Positions 56,647 to 64,000 of a stretch of 64,000 nt of DNA are shown here, piece after piece. Source of the stretch: Streptomyces sp. NBC_00683 (lineage in GTDB: Bacteria; Actinomycetota; Actinomycetes; Streptomycetales; Streptomycetaceae); the NCBI RefSeq assembly GCF_036226745.1, contig NZ_CP109013.1, forward strand, positions 7,068,001 to 7,132,000, read 5' to 3'. The notes beneath the pieces were generated by a model. The model was not told where the DNA came from. It made no database searches and saw only the letters and a list, made by a program, of their open reading frames with translations. Within the stretch, counting starts at the first letter, position 1; each line of letters opens with the position of its first letter. Position numbers and translations under genes: made by a program.

Positions 56647-57482
56647 CCCTCGAACCCTTCGGCGCCCGCCTGCGCCGCGCCATGGACACCCGCGGGCCGC
56701 TCTGCGTGGGCATCGACCCGCACGCCTCGCTCCTCACCTCCTGGGGCCTGAACGACGACATCGCGGGCCTGGAGCGCTTCACCCGTACGGTCGTCGAGGC
56801 GCTGGCCGACCGGGTCGCCGTGCTCAAGCCGCAGTCGGCGTTCTTCGAGCGCTTCGGCTCGCGCGGCATCGCGGTCCTGGAGAAGGCCGTCGAGGAGGCG
56901 CGCGCCGCCGGAGCCCTGGTGCTCATGGACGCCAAGCGCGGGGACATCGGCTCCACCATGGGCGCCTACGCGGCCACGTACCTCGACAAGGACTCGCCGC
57001 TGTTCTCCGACGCGGTCACCGTCTCGCCGTACCTCGGCTTCGGCTCGCTGCGCCCGGCGCTCGACGCGGCCGCGGTCTCCGGCTCGGGTGTCTTCGTCCT
57101 CGCCCTCACCTCCAACCCGGAGGGCGCCGAGGTCCAGCGCGCCACCGCCGCGGACGGCAGGCCGCTGGCCCAGCTGATGCTCGACCACATGGCCGCCGAG
57201 AACGAGGGCGCGGTTCCGCTCGGCTCGGTCGGGGCGGTCGTCGGTGCCACGCTCGGGGACGCGGGTGTGAATCTGGCGATCAACGGTCCGCTGCTCGCTC
57301 CCGGCATCGGCGCCCAGGGCGCCACTCCCGCGGATCTGCCCGGTGTGTTCGGCGCCTCGGTGGGCAATGTGGTGCCGAGCGTGAGCCGGGGCGTGCTGCG
57401 CCACGGACCGGACGCGTCAGGGCTGCGCGAAGCCGCCGGTCGGTTCGCGGACGAGGTCCGCGCAGCCGTCTCGGATGGCTGA
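56643..57482 (+). CDS. pyrF: orotidine 5'-phosphate decarboxylase
   Basis: 279 residues of the subfamily common in actinobacteria. Produces UMP. Active-site segment VLMDAKRGDIGSTMGAYA holds the Asp-Lys-Asp catalytic residues. The N-terminus is CVGIDPHASLL, and phosphate-binding residues lie in GAVVGATLGD and GIGAQG. Last gene of the pyr operon; a T-tailed terminator follows. Orotate phosphoribosyltransferase (pyrE) is not in the operon. Confidence 0.96.
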
Positions 57483-57546
57483 CCATGCCACGTAACAGCG
57501 CGTTGACGGAATCCTGAGCAGAAATCCGGGTTGTTATGACGGAAAT

Positions 57547-57578
57547 GTCCCGGTCGGCTGAGGCTGACCAGGACTTTT
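57547..57578 (+). terminator. terminator of the pyr operon
   Basis: GTCCCGGTC pairs with GACCAGGAC (8 of 9 pairs) around a 10-nt loop and is followed directly by TTTT. The only clear T-tailed intrinsic terminator in the window; 64 nt after the pyrF stop. Confidence 0.8.
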
Positions 57579-57590
57579 CGTCTGTTCTCG

Positions 57591-57619
57591 CTGACTCAGG
57601 CGGCCGTGGCCGCTAGTCT
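57591..57619 (+). promoter_or_regulatory. candidate promoter for sIHF
   Basis: CTGACT and TAGTCT are separated by 17 bp, about 108 bp upstream of the sIHF start codon. Fits a vegetative sigma promoter moderately well. Confidence 0.45.
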
Positions 57620-57726
57620 CCGTCGAGAGCCAACGAGCACAGGTTGTTCGTAGCTCACCGGCTGTGGGGCTTTCACGTTCCTCACCGGTCCGTATCCGAC
57701 AGATCGACATCCGAGGTGACGTAGGC

Positions 57727-58050
57727 GTGGCTCTTCCGCCCCTTACCCCTGAACAGCGCGCAGCCGCGCTCGAAAAGGCCGCCGCGGCTCGCCGGGAGCG
57801 GGCCGAGGTCAAGAATCGACTCAAGCATTCCGGCGCCTCCCTCCACGAGGTCATCAAGTCGGGACAGGAGAACGACGTCATCGGCAAGATGAAGGTCTCC
57901 GCCCTGCTGGAGTCCCTGCCGGGCGTGGGCAAGGTCCGCGCCAAGCAGATCATGGAGCGGCTCGGCATCTCCGAGAGCCGCCGGGTCCGGGGTCTTGGCT
58001 CCAACCAGATCGCATCTTTGGAGCGTGAGTTCGGCGGCAGCGCCGCCTGA
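57727..58050 (+). CDS. sihF: integration host factor, actinobacterial type (sIHF)
   Basis: 107-residue nucleoid-associated protein unrelated to E. coli IHF, needed for normal nucleoid structure and development in Streptomyces. N-terminal [20 protein letters not shown] is a long helix; the C-terminal helix-two-turn-helix reads [31 protein letters not shown] 57727 with GAGGTGA upstream gives exactly the expected protein; the longer in-frame ORF upstream is spurious. pyrF-ihf-gmk-rpoZ order is shared with mycobacteria (mihF). Confidence 0.95.
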   Translation: MALPPLTPEQRAAALEKAAAARRERAEVKNRLKHSGASLHEVIKSGQENDVIGKMKVSALLESLPGVGKVRAKQIMERLGISESRRVRGLGSNQIASLEREFGGSAA

Positions 58051-58052
58051 CG

Positions 58053-58072
58053 TTCTCAGGCACTCCTGAGAA
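58053..58072 (+). terminator. short hairpin between sIHF and gmk
   Basis: TTCTCAGG and CCTGAGAA form a perfect 8-bp stem with a CACT loop immediately after the sIHF stop. It has no T-run and leaves 16 nt to the gmk start, so it may be a weak terminator or a processing stem. Confidence 0.5.
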
Positions 58073-58088
58073 GCGGGATAATCGCTCC

Positions 58089-58706
58089 ATGGCTGCAACA
58101 TCCCGGGGGAACTCCCCCGTACCCCCGGACGTACGTCCGCGGCTGACCGTGCTCTCCGGCCCCTCCGGGGTCGGTAAGAGCACGGTCGTCGCTCATATGC
58201 GCAAGGTTCACCCCGAGGTCTGGCTCTCGGTGTCGGCCACGACCCGCAAGCCGCGCCCCGGCGAACGCAACGGTGTCCACTACTTCTTCGTGGACACCGA
58301 GGAGTTCGACAAGCTGATCGCCAACGGCGAGCTGCTGGAGTGGGCGGAGTTCGCGGGCAACCGCTACGGCACCCCGCGCCGGGCCGTGCTGGAGCGCCTG
58401 GAAGCGGGCGAGCCGGTACTGCTGGAGATCGATCTGCAGGGCGCCCGGCTGGTCCGCCAGTCGATGCCCGACGCGCAGCTGGTCTTCCTGGCCCCGCCGA
58501 GCTGGGACGAGCTGGTGCGCCGGCTCACCGGCCGAGGGACCGAGGCGCCCGACGTGATCGAGCGCCGGCTCATGGCGGCGAAGGTCGAGCTGGCCGCCGA
58601 GGCGGAGTTCGATACGACACTTGTCAACACCTCGGTCGAGGACGTGGCACGTGAGCTGCTAACGTTGATGCTGCAGGCTTCCGGCCTCCGCGGCATCGAC
58701 GACTGA
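58089..58706 (+). CDS. gmk: guanylate kinase
   Basis: Phosphorylates GMP to GDP. 205 residues. P-loop [11 protein letters not shown] at 23-33, [19 protein letters not shown] for GMP binding, [22 protein letters not shown], and [12 protein letters not shown]. The first 18 residues are a variable extension. Next to rpoZ, an association also seen in E. coli (gmk-rpoZ). Confidence 0.96.
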   Translation: MAATSRGNSPVPPDVRPRLTVLSGPSGVGKSTVVAHMRKVHPEVWLSVSATTRKPRPGERNGVHYFFVDTEEFDKLIANGELLEWAEFAGNRYGTPRRAVLERLEAGEPVLLEIDLQGARLVRQSMPDAQLVFLAPPSWDELVRRLTGRGTEAPDVIERRLMAAKVELAAEAEFDTTLVNTSVEDVARELLTLMLQASGLRGIDD

Positions 58707-58752
58707 CCTCGTCGGCCCCGCTGACGCAGAGCATCACACTGCGGAACCAGCA

Positions 58753-58774
58753 TGATCAAAGATCTCTTTGATCA
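58753..58774. promoter_or_regulatory. perfect AT-rich palindrome upstream of rpoZ
   Basis: TGATCAAAGA and TCTTTGATCA flank a central TC, giving a 10+2+10 perfect inverted repeat. It lies 23 bp before the rpoZ start codon and is strikingly AT-rich for this genome. It may be a protein-binding operator or an mRNA stem; I do not know a factor that binds it. Confidence 0.65.
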
Positions 58775-58797
58775 CTATCCCCTTCGGAAGGCAGAGA

Positions 58798-59070
58798 GTG
58801 TCCTCTTCCATCACCACGCCCGAGGGCATCATCAACCCGCCGATTGATGAGCTCCTCGAGGCCACCGACTCGAAGTACAGCCTTGTGATCTACGCGGCCA
58901 AGCGCGCGCGCCAGATCAACGCGTACTACTCGCAGCTCGGTGAAGGCCTCCTCGAGTACGTCGGTCCGCTCGTCGACACCCACGTGCACGAGAAGCCGCT
59001 CTCGATCGCGCTCCGCGAGATCAACGCGGGCCTGCTGACCTCCGAGGCCATCGAGGGCCCCGCGCAGTAA
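58798..59070 (+). CDS. rpoZ: RNA polymerase omega subunit
   Basis: 90 residues. Assists assembly of beta-prime. The core [26 protein letters not shown] and the later [19 protein letters not shown] are diagnostic of the actinobacterial omega. GTG 58798 after GGAAGGCAGAGA. Preceded by the AT-rich palindrome, followed by a strong terminator. In S. kasugaensis and S. coelicolor, loss of omega affects development and antibiotic production. Confidence 0.96.
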   Translation: MSSSITTPEGIINPPIDELLEATDSKYSLVIYAAKRARQINAYYSQLGEGLLEYVGPLVDTHVHEKPLSIALREINAGLLTSEAIEGPAQ

Positions 59071-59086
59071 GCAGGAGACGCACCTT

Positions 59087-59125
59087 CACCACAGGCCCGG
59101 CGGTCACACCGCCGGGCCTGTGGTG
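59087..59125 (+). terminator. terminator after rpoZ
   Basis: A perfect 18-bp GC-rich inverted repeat (59087-59104 with 59108-59125) with a 3-nt central spacer lies 16 nt after the stop. Confidence 0.84.
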
Positions 59126-59250
59126 TGTCCGGGGCCGGGCCCGCCGGGGGCCGTCCCACGCGGTGAGGCAGCATGGAGTGCGTACGTCCCCCGGCTGCAG
59201 GAAGCCGGGTGCGCATCGGTTGCGCGGAGAAACGAGTGCGGGGAGACGCA

Positions 59251-60453
59251 GTGGACAAGCCGAAGGTCGTCCTGGGGGTCAGCGGTGGCATCGCCGCCTA
59301 CAAGGCGTGCGAGCTGCTGCGCCGGCTGACCGAGTCCGGCCATGACGTCAGGGTCGTGCCGACCGAGGCGTCGCTGAACTTCGTCGGGGCCGCCACCTGG
59401 TCGGCCCTCTCCGGCAACCCCGCGTCGACCGAGGTCTGGGACAGCGTGCACGAGGTGCCGCACGTCCGGATCGGGCAGGCGGCCGACCTCGTCGTGGTCG
59501 CACCCGCCACCGCCGACATGCTCGCCAAGGCCGCCCACGGGCTCGCCGACGACCTCCTCACCAACACGCTCCTCACCGCCCGCTGTCCGGTCGTCTTCGC
59601 ACCGGCCATGCACACCGAGATGTGGGAGCACCCGGCCACCCAGGAGAACGTGGCCACACTGCGCCGCCGCGGCGCCGTCGTCATCGAGCCCGCCGTCGGC
59701 CGCCTCACCGGCGTCGACACGGGCAAGGGCCGGCTGCCGGACCCGGGGGAGATCTTCGAGGTCTGCCGCAGGGTCCTCACCCGCGGCCCGGCCGAACCCG
59801 ACCTCGCGGGCCGGCACGTGGTCATCAGCGCCGGCGGCACCCGTGAGCCCCTCGATCCGGTCCGCTACCTGGGCAACCGCTCCTCCGGCAAGCAGGGCTA
59901 CGCACTGGCGCGCACCGCTGTCGCCCGCGGCGCCCGGGTGACGCTGATCGAGGCGAACACCGGACTGCCCGACCCCGCGGGTGCCGACGTCCTGCGCGCC
60001 GGAACCGCCCTGCAACTGCGCGAGGCCGTGCTGAAGGCGGCGGCCGACGCCGATGTGGTGGTGATGGCCGCGGCGGTCGCCGACTTCCGTCCCGCGGACT
60101 ACGCCGCGGGCAAGATCAAGAAGAAGGACGGCCAGGAGCCGGCGCCCCTCGTCCTCGTCCGCAATCCCGACATCCTCGCCGAGGTCTCCGCGGACCGCGC
60201 CCGCCCCGGCCAGGTCGTCGTCGGATTCGCCGCGGAGACCGACAACGTCCTCGCCAACGGCCGCGAGAAGCTGCGCCGCAAGGGCTGCGACCTGCTCGTC
60301 GTCAACGAGGTGGGGGAGCGCAAGACCTTCGGGTCCGAGGAGAACGAAGCGGTGGTGCTCGCGGCCGACGGGGGCGAGACCGCTGTGCCGTACGGGCCGA
60401 AAGAAGCACTCGCCGACACGGTCTGGGACCTGGTGGCGGCACGCTTCGGCTAG
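59251..60453 (+). CDS. coaBC: bifunctional phosphopantothenoylcysteine decarboxylase / synthase (CoaBC, Dfp)
   Basis: 400 residues. N-terminal flavoprotein decarboxylase CoaC ([19 protein letters not shown]; His in [25 protein letters not shown] with the conserved Asn position changed to His, as PAMN is the usual form) and C-terminal CoaB ([49 protein letters not shown]). GTG 59251 after GGGGAGACGCA; an upstream frame is open but has no homology. Catalyses two steps of coenzyme A synthesis. Confidence 0.94.
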   Translation: MDKPKVVLGVSGGIAAYKACELLRRLTESGHDVRVVPTEASLNFVGAATWSALSGNPASTEVWDSVHEVPHVRIGQAADLVVVAPATADMLAKAAHGLADDLLTNTLLTARCPVVFAPAMHTEMWEHPATQENVATLRRRGAVVIEPAVGRLTGVDTGKGRLPDPGEIFEVCRRVLTRGPAEPDLAGRHVVISAGGTREPLDPVRYLGNRSSGKQGYALARTAVARGARVTLIEANTGLPDPAGADVLRAGTALQLREAVLKAAADADVVVMAAAVADFRPADYAAGKIKKKDGQEPAPLVLVRNPDILAEVSADRARPGQVVVGFAAETDNVLANGREKLRRKGCDLLVVNEVGERKTFGSEENEAVVLAADGGETAVPYGPKEALADTVWDLVAARFG

Positions 60454-60694
60454 ATTGCGTAGTTGCCGCTCCGGCGGGATGGAAGCTCAAGATTTTCGGT
60501 CATTTCTCACACCCGGAAGGAGTGATTGTCGTACTGCCGTCAACAGTGCCGCAGGTCACAGAGCTCCCAAGGGGCGAGACGCGTGGCCCATTCACCGGAA
60601 GCGACCGATAAACTGGTCGACGGAACGTGCCGGGCGCAGCTCCCGGTGGTCCATCAATGATCAGCCAGCAGCCGCTGCAACCCCAGGGAGCGAT
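60454..60694 (+). other. 241-bp leader region of metK
   Basis: Holds several short stems: CGACCG/TGGTCG around ATAAAC (60604-60622 area), CCGGG/CCCGG near 60630-60647, and CTCCC/GGGG near 60564-60575. I looked for the SAM-I and SAM-IV core sequences and did not find them. It probably contains the metK promoter, but no confident hexamer pair is seen. Confidence 0.4.
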
Positions 60695-61903
60695 GTGTCC
60701 CGCCGTCTCTTCACCTCGGAGTCCGTTACCGAGGGCCACCCCGACAAGATCGCTGACCAGATCAGCGACACGATTCTCGATGCGCTCCTGCGCGAGGACC
60801 CTTCCTCGCGTGTCGCCGTCGAGACCTTGATCACCACTGGTCTGGTGCATGTCGCGGGTGAGGTCACGACCAAGGCCTACGCCGACATCCCCAACCTCGT
60901 GCGCAACAAGGTGCTGGAGATCGGCTACGACTCCTCCAAGAAGGGCTTCGACGGAGCCTCCTGCGGCGTGTCGGTGTCCATCGGCGCGCAGTCCCCGGAC
61001 ATCGCGCAGGGTGTCGACACGGCGTACGAGAAGCGCGTCGAGGGCGACGAGGACGAGCTCGACAAGCAGGGCGCCGGCGACCAGGGCCTCATGTTCGGCT
61101 ACGCCTGCGACGAGACGCCCGAGCTGATGCCGCTCCCGATCCACCTGGCGCACCGGCTCTCCCGCCGGCTGTCCGAGGTCCGCAAGAACGGGACCATCCC
61201 GTACCTGCGTCCCGACGGCAAGACCCAGGTCACCATCGAGTACGACGGTGACAAGGCCGTCCGCCTCGACACGGTCGTCGTCTCCTCGCAGCACGCGTCG
61301 GACATCGACCTGGACTCGCTGCTCGCGCCCGACATCCGTGAGTTCGTCGTCGAGCACGTCCTGGCGCAGCTCATCGAGGACGGCATCAAGCTGGACACCG
61401 AGGGCTACCGGCTCCTGGTGAACCCGACCGGCCGCTTCGAGATCGGCGGTCCGATGGGTGACGCCGGTCTGACCGGCCGCAAGATCATCATCGACACCTA
61501 CGGCGGCATGGCCCGCCACGGCGGCGGTGCCTTCTCCGGCAAGGACCCGTCGAAGGTCGACCGCTCGGCGGCGTACGCCATGCGCTGGGTCGCCAAGAAC
61601 GTCGTCGCGGCCGGTCTCGCGGCCCGCTGCGAGGTCCAGGTCGCGTACGCGATCGGCAAGGCCGAGCCGGTGGGCCTGTTCGTCGAGACGTTCGGCACCG
61701 CCACCGTCGAGACGGAGAAGATCGAGCACGCGATCGGAGAGGTCTTCGACCTCCGCCCGGCCGCGATCATCCGCGACCTCGACCTGCTCCGCCCGATCTA
61801 CGCCCAGACCGCCGCGTACGGCCACTTCGGCCGTGAGCTGCCCGACTTCACCTGGGAGCGCACCGACCGGGTGGACGCGCTGCGTACGGCGGCGGGGCTC
61901 TAG
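60695..61903 (+). CDS. metK: S-adenosylmethionine synthetase
   Basis: Makes SAM from methionine and ATP. 402 residues. [17 protein letters not shown] at the N-terminus, [24 protein letters not shown] as the hexapeptide/loop region, and [20 protein letters not shown] as the P-loop-like motif. GTG 60695 gives the expected length; GGGAG is somewhat close (4 nt). MetK dosage affects antibiotic production in Streptomyces. Confidence 0.96.
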   Translation: MSRRLFTSESVTEGHPDKIADQISDTILDALLREDPSSRVAVETLITTGLVHVAGEVTTKAYADIPNLVRNKVLEIGYDSSKKGFDGASCGVSVSIGAQSPDIAQGVDTAYEKRVEGDEDELDKQGAGDQGLMFGYACDETPELMPLPIHLAHRLSRRLSEVRKNGTIPYLRPDGKTQVTIEYDGDKAVRLDTVVVSSQHASDIDLDSLLAPDIREFVVEHVLAQLIEDGIKLDTEGYRLLVNPTGRFEIGGPMGDAGLTGRKIIIDTYGGMARHGGGAFSGKDPSKVDRSAAYAMRWVAKNVVAAGLAARCEVQVAYAIGKAEPVGLFVETFGTATVETEKIEHAIGEVFDLRPAAIIRDLDLLRPIYAQTAAYGHFGRELPDFTWERTDRVDALRTAAGL

Positions 61904-61927
61904 AGCCCGCCGCAGTCAGCCCGTACT

Positions 61928-61965
61928 CCGGGGCCCGGATGCCGTACACGGTGTCCGGGCCCCGG
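61928..61965 (+). terminator. terminator after metK
   Basis: CCGGGGCCCGGA and TCCGGGCCCCGG form a perfect 12-bp stem with a 14-nt loop, 24 nt after the metK stop. Confidence 0.8.
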
Positions 61966-62021
61966 TGCGTGTGCTGCGGGAGCCGCAACCGGTGTCAGTG
62001 GCGTCTGGTAGGAATTTGGCT

Positions 62022-64000
62022 GTGAGCAGCGACAACGAGCGGTCCGACGAGCCCGAGGCCGGGGCACCGGAGCAGCTTGCGCTCATCCGGGAGACCGTGC
62101 GCAAGGCCAAGGTGCCGCGGGCCAAGCCCCGCACCTGGCGGGGTGCCACGCTCGCCGAGGAGCTGCCCGTCGCCCGGGTCCTGGTGAACAAGGGCGCACT
62201 CCACCTCGATCAGTATTTCGATTACGCCGTCCCGGAGGAGCTCGACGCCGAGGCACAGCCCGGTGTCAGGGTGCGGGTGCGGTTCGGGGCCGGGGGGCGC
62301 CAGGTCCGCGGCGGGCGGCGCGAGGGCGGTGGGCTGATCGACGGATTCCTGATCGAGCGCCGTGCCGAGTCGGACTACCAGGGCGCCCTGGCCGCGCTCG
62401 CCTACGTCGTCTCGCCCGAGCCGGTGCTCGGGCCCGAGCTGCTCGCGCTCTCGCGGGCCGTCGCCGACCGGTACGCGGGCAGCCTCGCCGATGTTCTGCA
62501 GCTCGCCGTGCCGCCCAGGAACGGCCGGGCGGAGTCCAAGGCGTCACCCGCGCCGCTGCCCCCGCCCCCGGCCCCGGAGCCCGGGACCTGGGAGCGGTAC
62601 GCACAGGGGCCCGCGTTCCTCGGCGCACTGGCCGAGGGCGGCGCGCCCAGAGCCGTCTGGACCGCACTGCCCGGGCCGCACTGGCCCGAGGAGATCGCCA
62701 GGGCCGTCGCCGCCACGCTGGCCTCGGGACGGGGCGCACTCGTCGTCGTACCGGACGGGCGGACCGCGGGGCGGGTGGACGCCGCGCTCACCGAGGTGAT
62801 GGGGGAGGGGCGCCACGCGCTGCTGACCGCCGACTCGGGGCCCGAGAAGCGCTACCGGGAGTGGCTCGCCGTCCGGCGCGGTTCGGTGCGCGCGGTGGTC
62901 GGGACCAGGGCCGCCATGTTCGCCCCGGTCGCCGATCTGGGCCTGGTGGCCGTCTGGGACGACGGGGACTCCAGCCACAGCGACGACAACGCCCCGTTCC
63001 CGCACGTCCGGGAAGTCCTGGAGCTCAGGGCGGCGCACGGCCGGTGCGCGTTCCTCCTGGGCGGGACGAACTGCACCGTCGAGGCCGCCCAGCTGGTCGA
63101 GAGCGGCTGGGCACTGCCGCTGCGCGCTGAGCGGGAGCAGCTGCGGATCGCGGCGCCCCTGGTGCGTACCGTCGGCGACGGTGAGCTCGCGAGGGACGGG
63201 GCGGCGCGTTCCGCCCGGCTGCCCAGCCTCGCCTGGCAGACGGTACGGGACGGGCTGCGCAGCGGCCCCGTGCTGATCCAGGTGCCGCGCCGGGGGTACG
63301 CACCCCGGCTGGCCTGCGAACGCTGCCGCGAACCCGCGCGGTGCGGGCACTGCGCGGGGCCGCTTGAAGCTCCGGACCAGCAGGACCTCAACTGCGCCTG
63401 GTGCGGACGCGCCGAGACGGCGTGGAGCTGTTCCGCCTGCGGCGGCGGGCGGCTGCGGGCGCAGATCGTCGGTGCCCGGCGGACCGCCGAGGAGCTGGGC
63501 CGGGCCTTTCCCGCCGTCCCGGTGCGTACGTCGGGCCGGGACCATGTGCTCGACTCCGTACCGGACCAGCCCGCCCTGGTGGTCAGCACACCCGGCGCCG
63601 AACCCGTGGCCGAGGGCGGCTACGCGGCCGCGCTGCTGCTGGACGGCTGGGCGATGGTGGGCCGGCCGGACCTGCGGGCCGGTGAGGAGGCGCTGCGGCG
63701 CTGGACGGCCGCCGCCTCACTGGTGCGGGGGCAGCCGGAGGGGGGCACGGTGGTGATCGTGGCCGAGCCGACCCTGCGGCCCGTCCAGGCACTGGTGCGC
63801 TGGGACCCCGTCGGCCATGCCCGCCGCGAGCTCGCGGAGCGGGCCGAGCTCGGATTTCCGCCCGTGTCCCGGATGGCTTCGGTGACCGGGCCGCCGGAGG
63901 CGATCGCCGCCTACCTGGCCGCCGTGGAACTGCCGTCGGAGGCAGAGGTCCTTGGACCGGTACCGCTGCCGGGGGCCGTCCCGGGCAGGCCCCGCAGGCA
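62022..64000 (+). CDS. priA: primosomal protein N' (PriA), helicase-motif-deficient actinobacterial type, 3' end outside window
   Basis: About 660 residues are visible and the frame is open at the window edge. The N-terminal 3'-DNA-binding domain is clear (VARVLVNKGALHLDQYFDYAVPEEL). The two-zinc module is present with eight Cys (LACERC, RCGHC, NCAWCG, WSCSACGG). The Walker A expected around residue 210 is replaced by LPGPHWPEEI, and the DEEHD Walker B by WDDGDSS. It is therefore unlikely to hydrolyse ATP, as reported for actinobacterial PriA annotations. GTG 62022 start; no strong ribosome binding site beyond TAGGAATTTGGCT. Confidence 0.9.
   Translation, partial: MSSDNERSDEPEAGAPEQLALIRETVRKAKVPRAKPRTWRGATLAEELPVARVLVNKGALHLDQYFDYAVPEELDAEAQPGVRVRVRFGAGGRQVRGGRREGGGLIDGFLIERRAESDYQGALAALAYVVSPEPVLGPELLALSRAVADRYAGSLADVLQLAVPPRNGRAESKASPAPLPPPPAPEPGTWERYAQGPAFLGALAEGGAPRAVWTALPGPHWPEEIARAVAATLASGRGALVVVPDGRTAGRVDAALTEVMGEGRHALLTADSGPEKRYREWLAVRRGSVRAVVGTRAAMFAPVADLGLVAVWDDGDSSHSDDNAPFPHVREVLELRAAHGRCAFLLGGTNCTVEAAQLVESGWALPLRAEREQLRIAAPLVRTVGDGELARDGAARSARLPSLAWQTVRDGLRSGPVLIQVPRRGYAPRLACERCREPARCGHCAGPLEAPDQQDLNCAWCGRAETAWSCSACGGGRLRAQIVGARRTAEELGRAFPAVPVRTSGRDHVLDSVPDQPALVVSTPGAEPVAEGGYAAALLLDGWAMVGRPDLRAGEEALRRWTAAASLVRGQPEGGTVVIVAEPTLRPVQALVRWDPVGHARRELAERAELGFPPVSRMASVTGPPEAIAAYLAAVELPSEAEVLGPVPLPGAVPGRPRR

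Noticed and set aside
60454..60694. SAM-I or SAM-IV riboswitch before metK
   Set aside because: The conserved core sequences of these families are not present by eye; only generic short stems are seen.

Overview
The window is a high-GC actinobacterial chromosome segment, almost certainly Streptomyces. The evidence is strong GC bias at third codon positions, frequent GTG and TTG starts, many 4-nt ATGA/GTGA start-stop overlaps, and the presence of bldD, a Streptomyces-type integration host factor, phosphatidylinositol mannoside genes and a helicase-dead type PriA. The gene order also matches the conserved Streptomyces core block that runs from thrS to priA. It is a housekeeping region: I see no insertion sequence, prophage, CRISPR array, tRNA or rRNA.

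Layout. (1) 1-10.5 kb: end of thrS, then the phosphatidylinositol mannoside cluster (HIT protein, PI-phosphate synthase, acyltransferase, PimA, a small membrane protein), interrupted by three minus-strand genes (an ion channel, an unknown membrane protein and a divergent EF-G paralogue). (2) 10.5-15.4 kb: PLP synthase pdxST, a YebC-family protein and ruvCAB. (3) 15.5-22.5 kb: yajC-secD-secF, apt and a long bifunctional RelA/SpoT homologue. (4) 22.5-30.2 kb: a DUF349 protein, a membrane-anchored cyclophilin, a metallo-beta-lactamase-fold hydrolase, hisS, a VKOR-family protein, rarA and a DUF2470 protein. (5) 30.2-37.3 kb: rpsD, an NB-ARC-like ATPase, two small membrane proteins, alaS and ruvX. 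(6) 37.3-43.4 kb: mltG followed by the tightly coupled shikimate genes aroE-aroC-aroK/aroB-aroQ. (7) 43.5-46.6 kb: a P-loop kinase-like protein, an M24 peptidase-like protein, efp and nusB. (8) 46.8-57.5 kb: bldD divergent from the pyrimidine operon pyrR-pyrB-pyrC-(membrane protein)-carA-carB-pyrD-pyrF. (9) 57.7-64 kb: sIHF, gmk, rpoZ, coaBC, metK and the start of priA.

Functional themes are de novo UMP synthesis under PyrR control, chorismate synthesis, protein secretion, the stringent response, Holliday-junction processing and translation. The most interesting items are: an iron-regulator (DmdR/IdeR-type) palindrome in the 61-bp divergent promoter shared by rpsD and a DUF2470 gene; an in-frame aroK-aroB fusion that keeps an internal ribosome binding site; an M24 peptidase homologue with three of five metal ligands changed; an EF-G paralogue with altered switch I and guanine-specificity motifs; a PyrR-type RNA hairpin whose lower stem contains the pyrR Shine-Dalgarno; and a perfect AT-rich palindrome just ahead of rpoZ. 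All functional calls come from reading the sequence; no database search was run.
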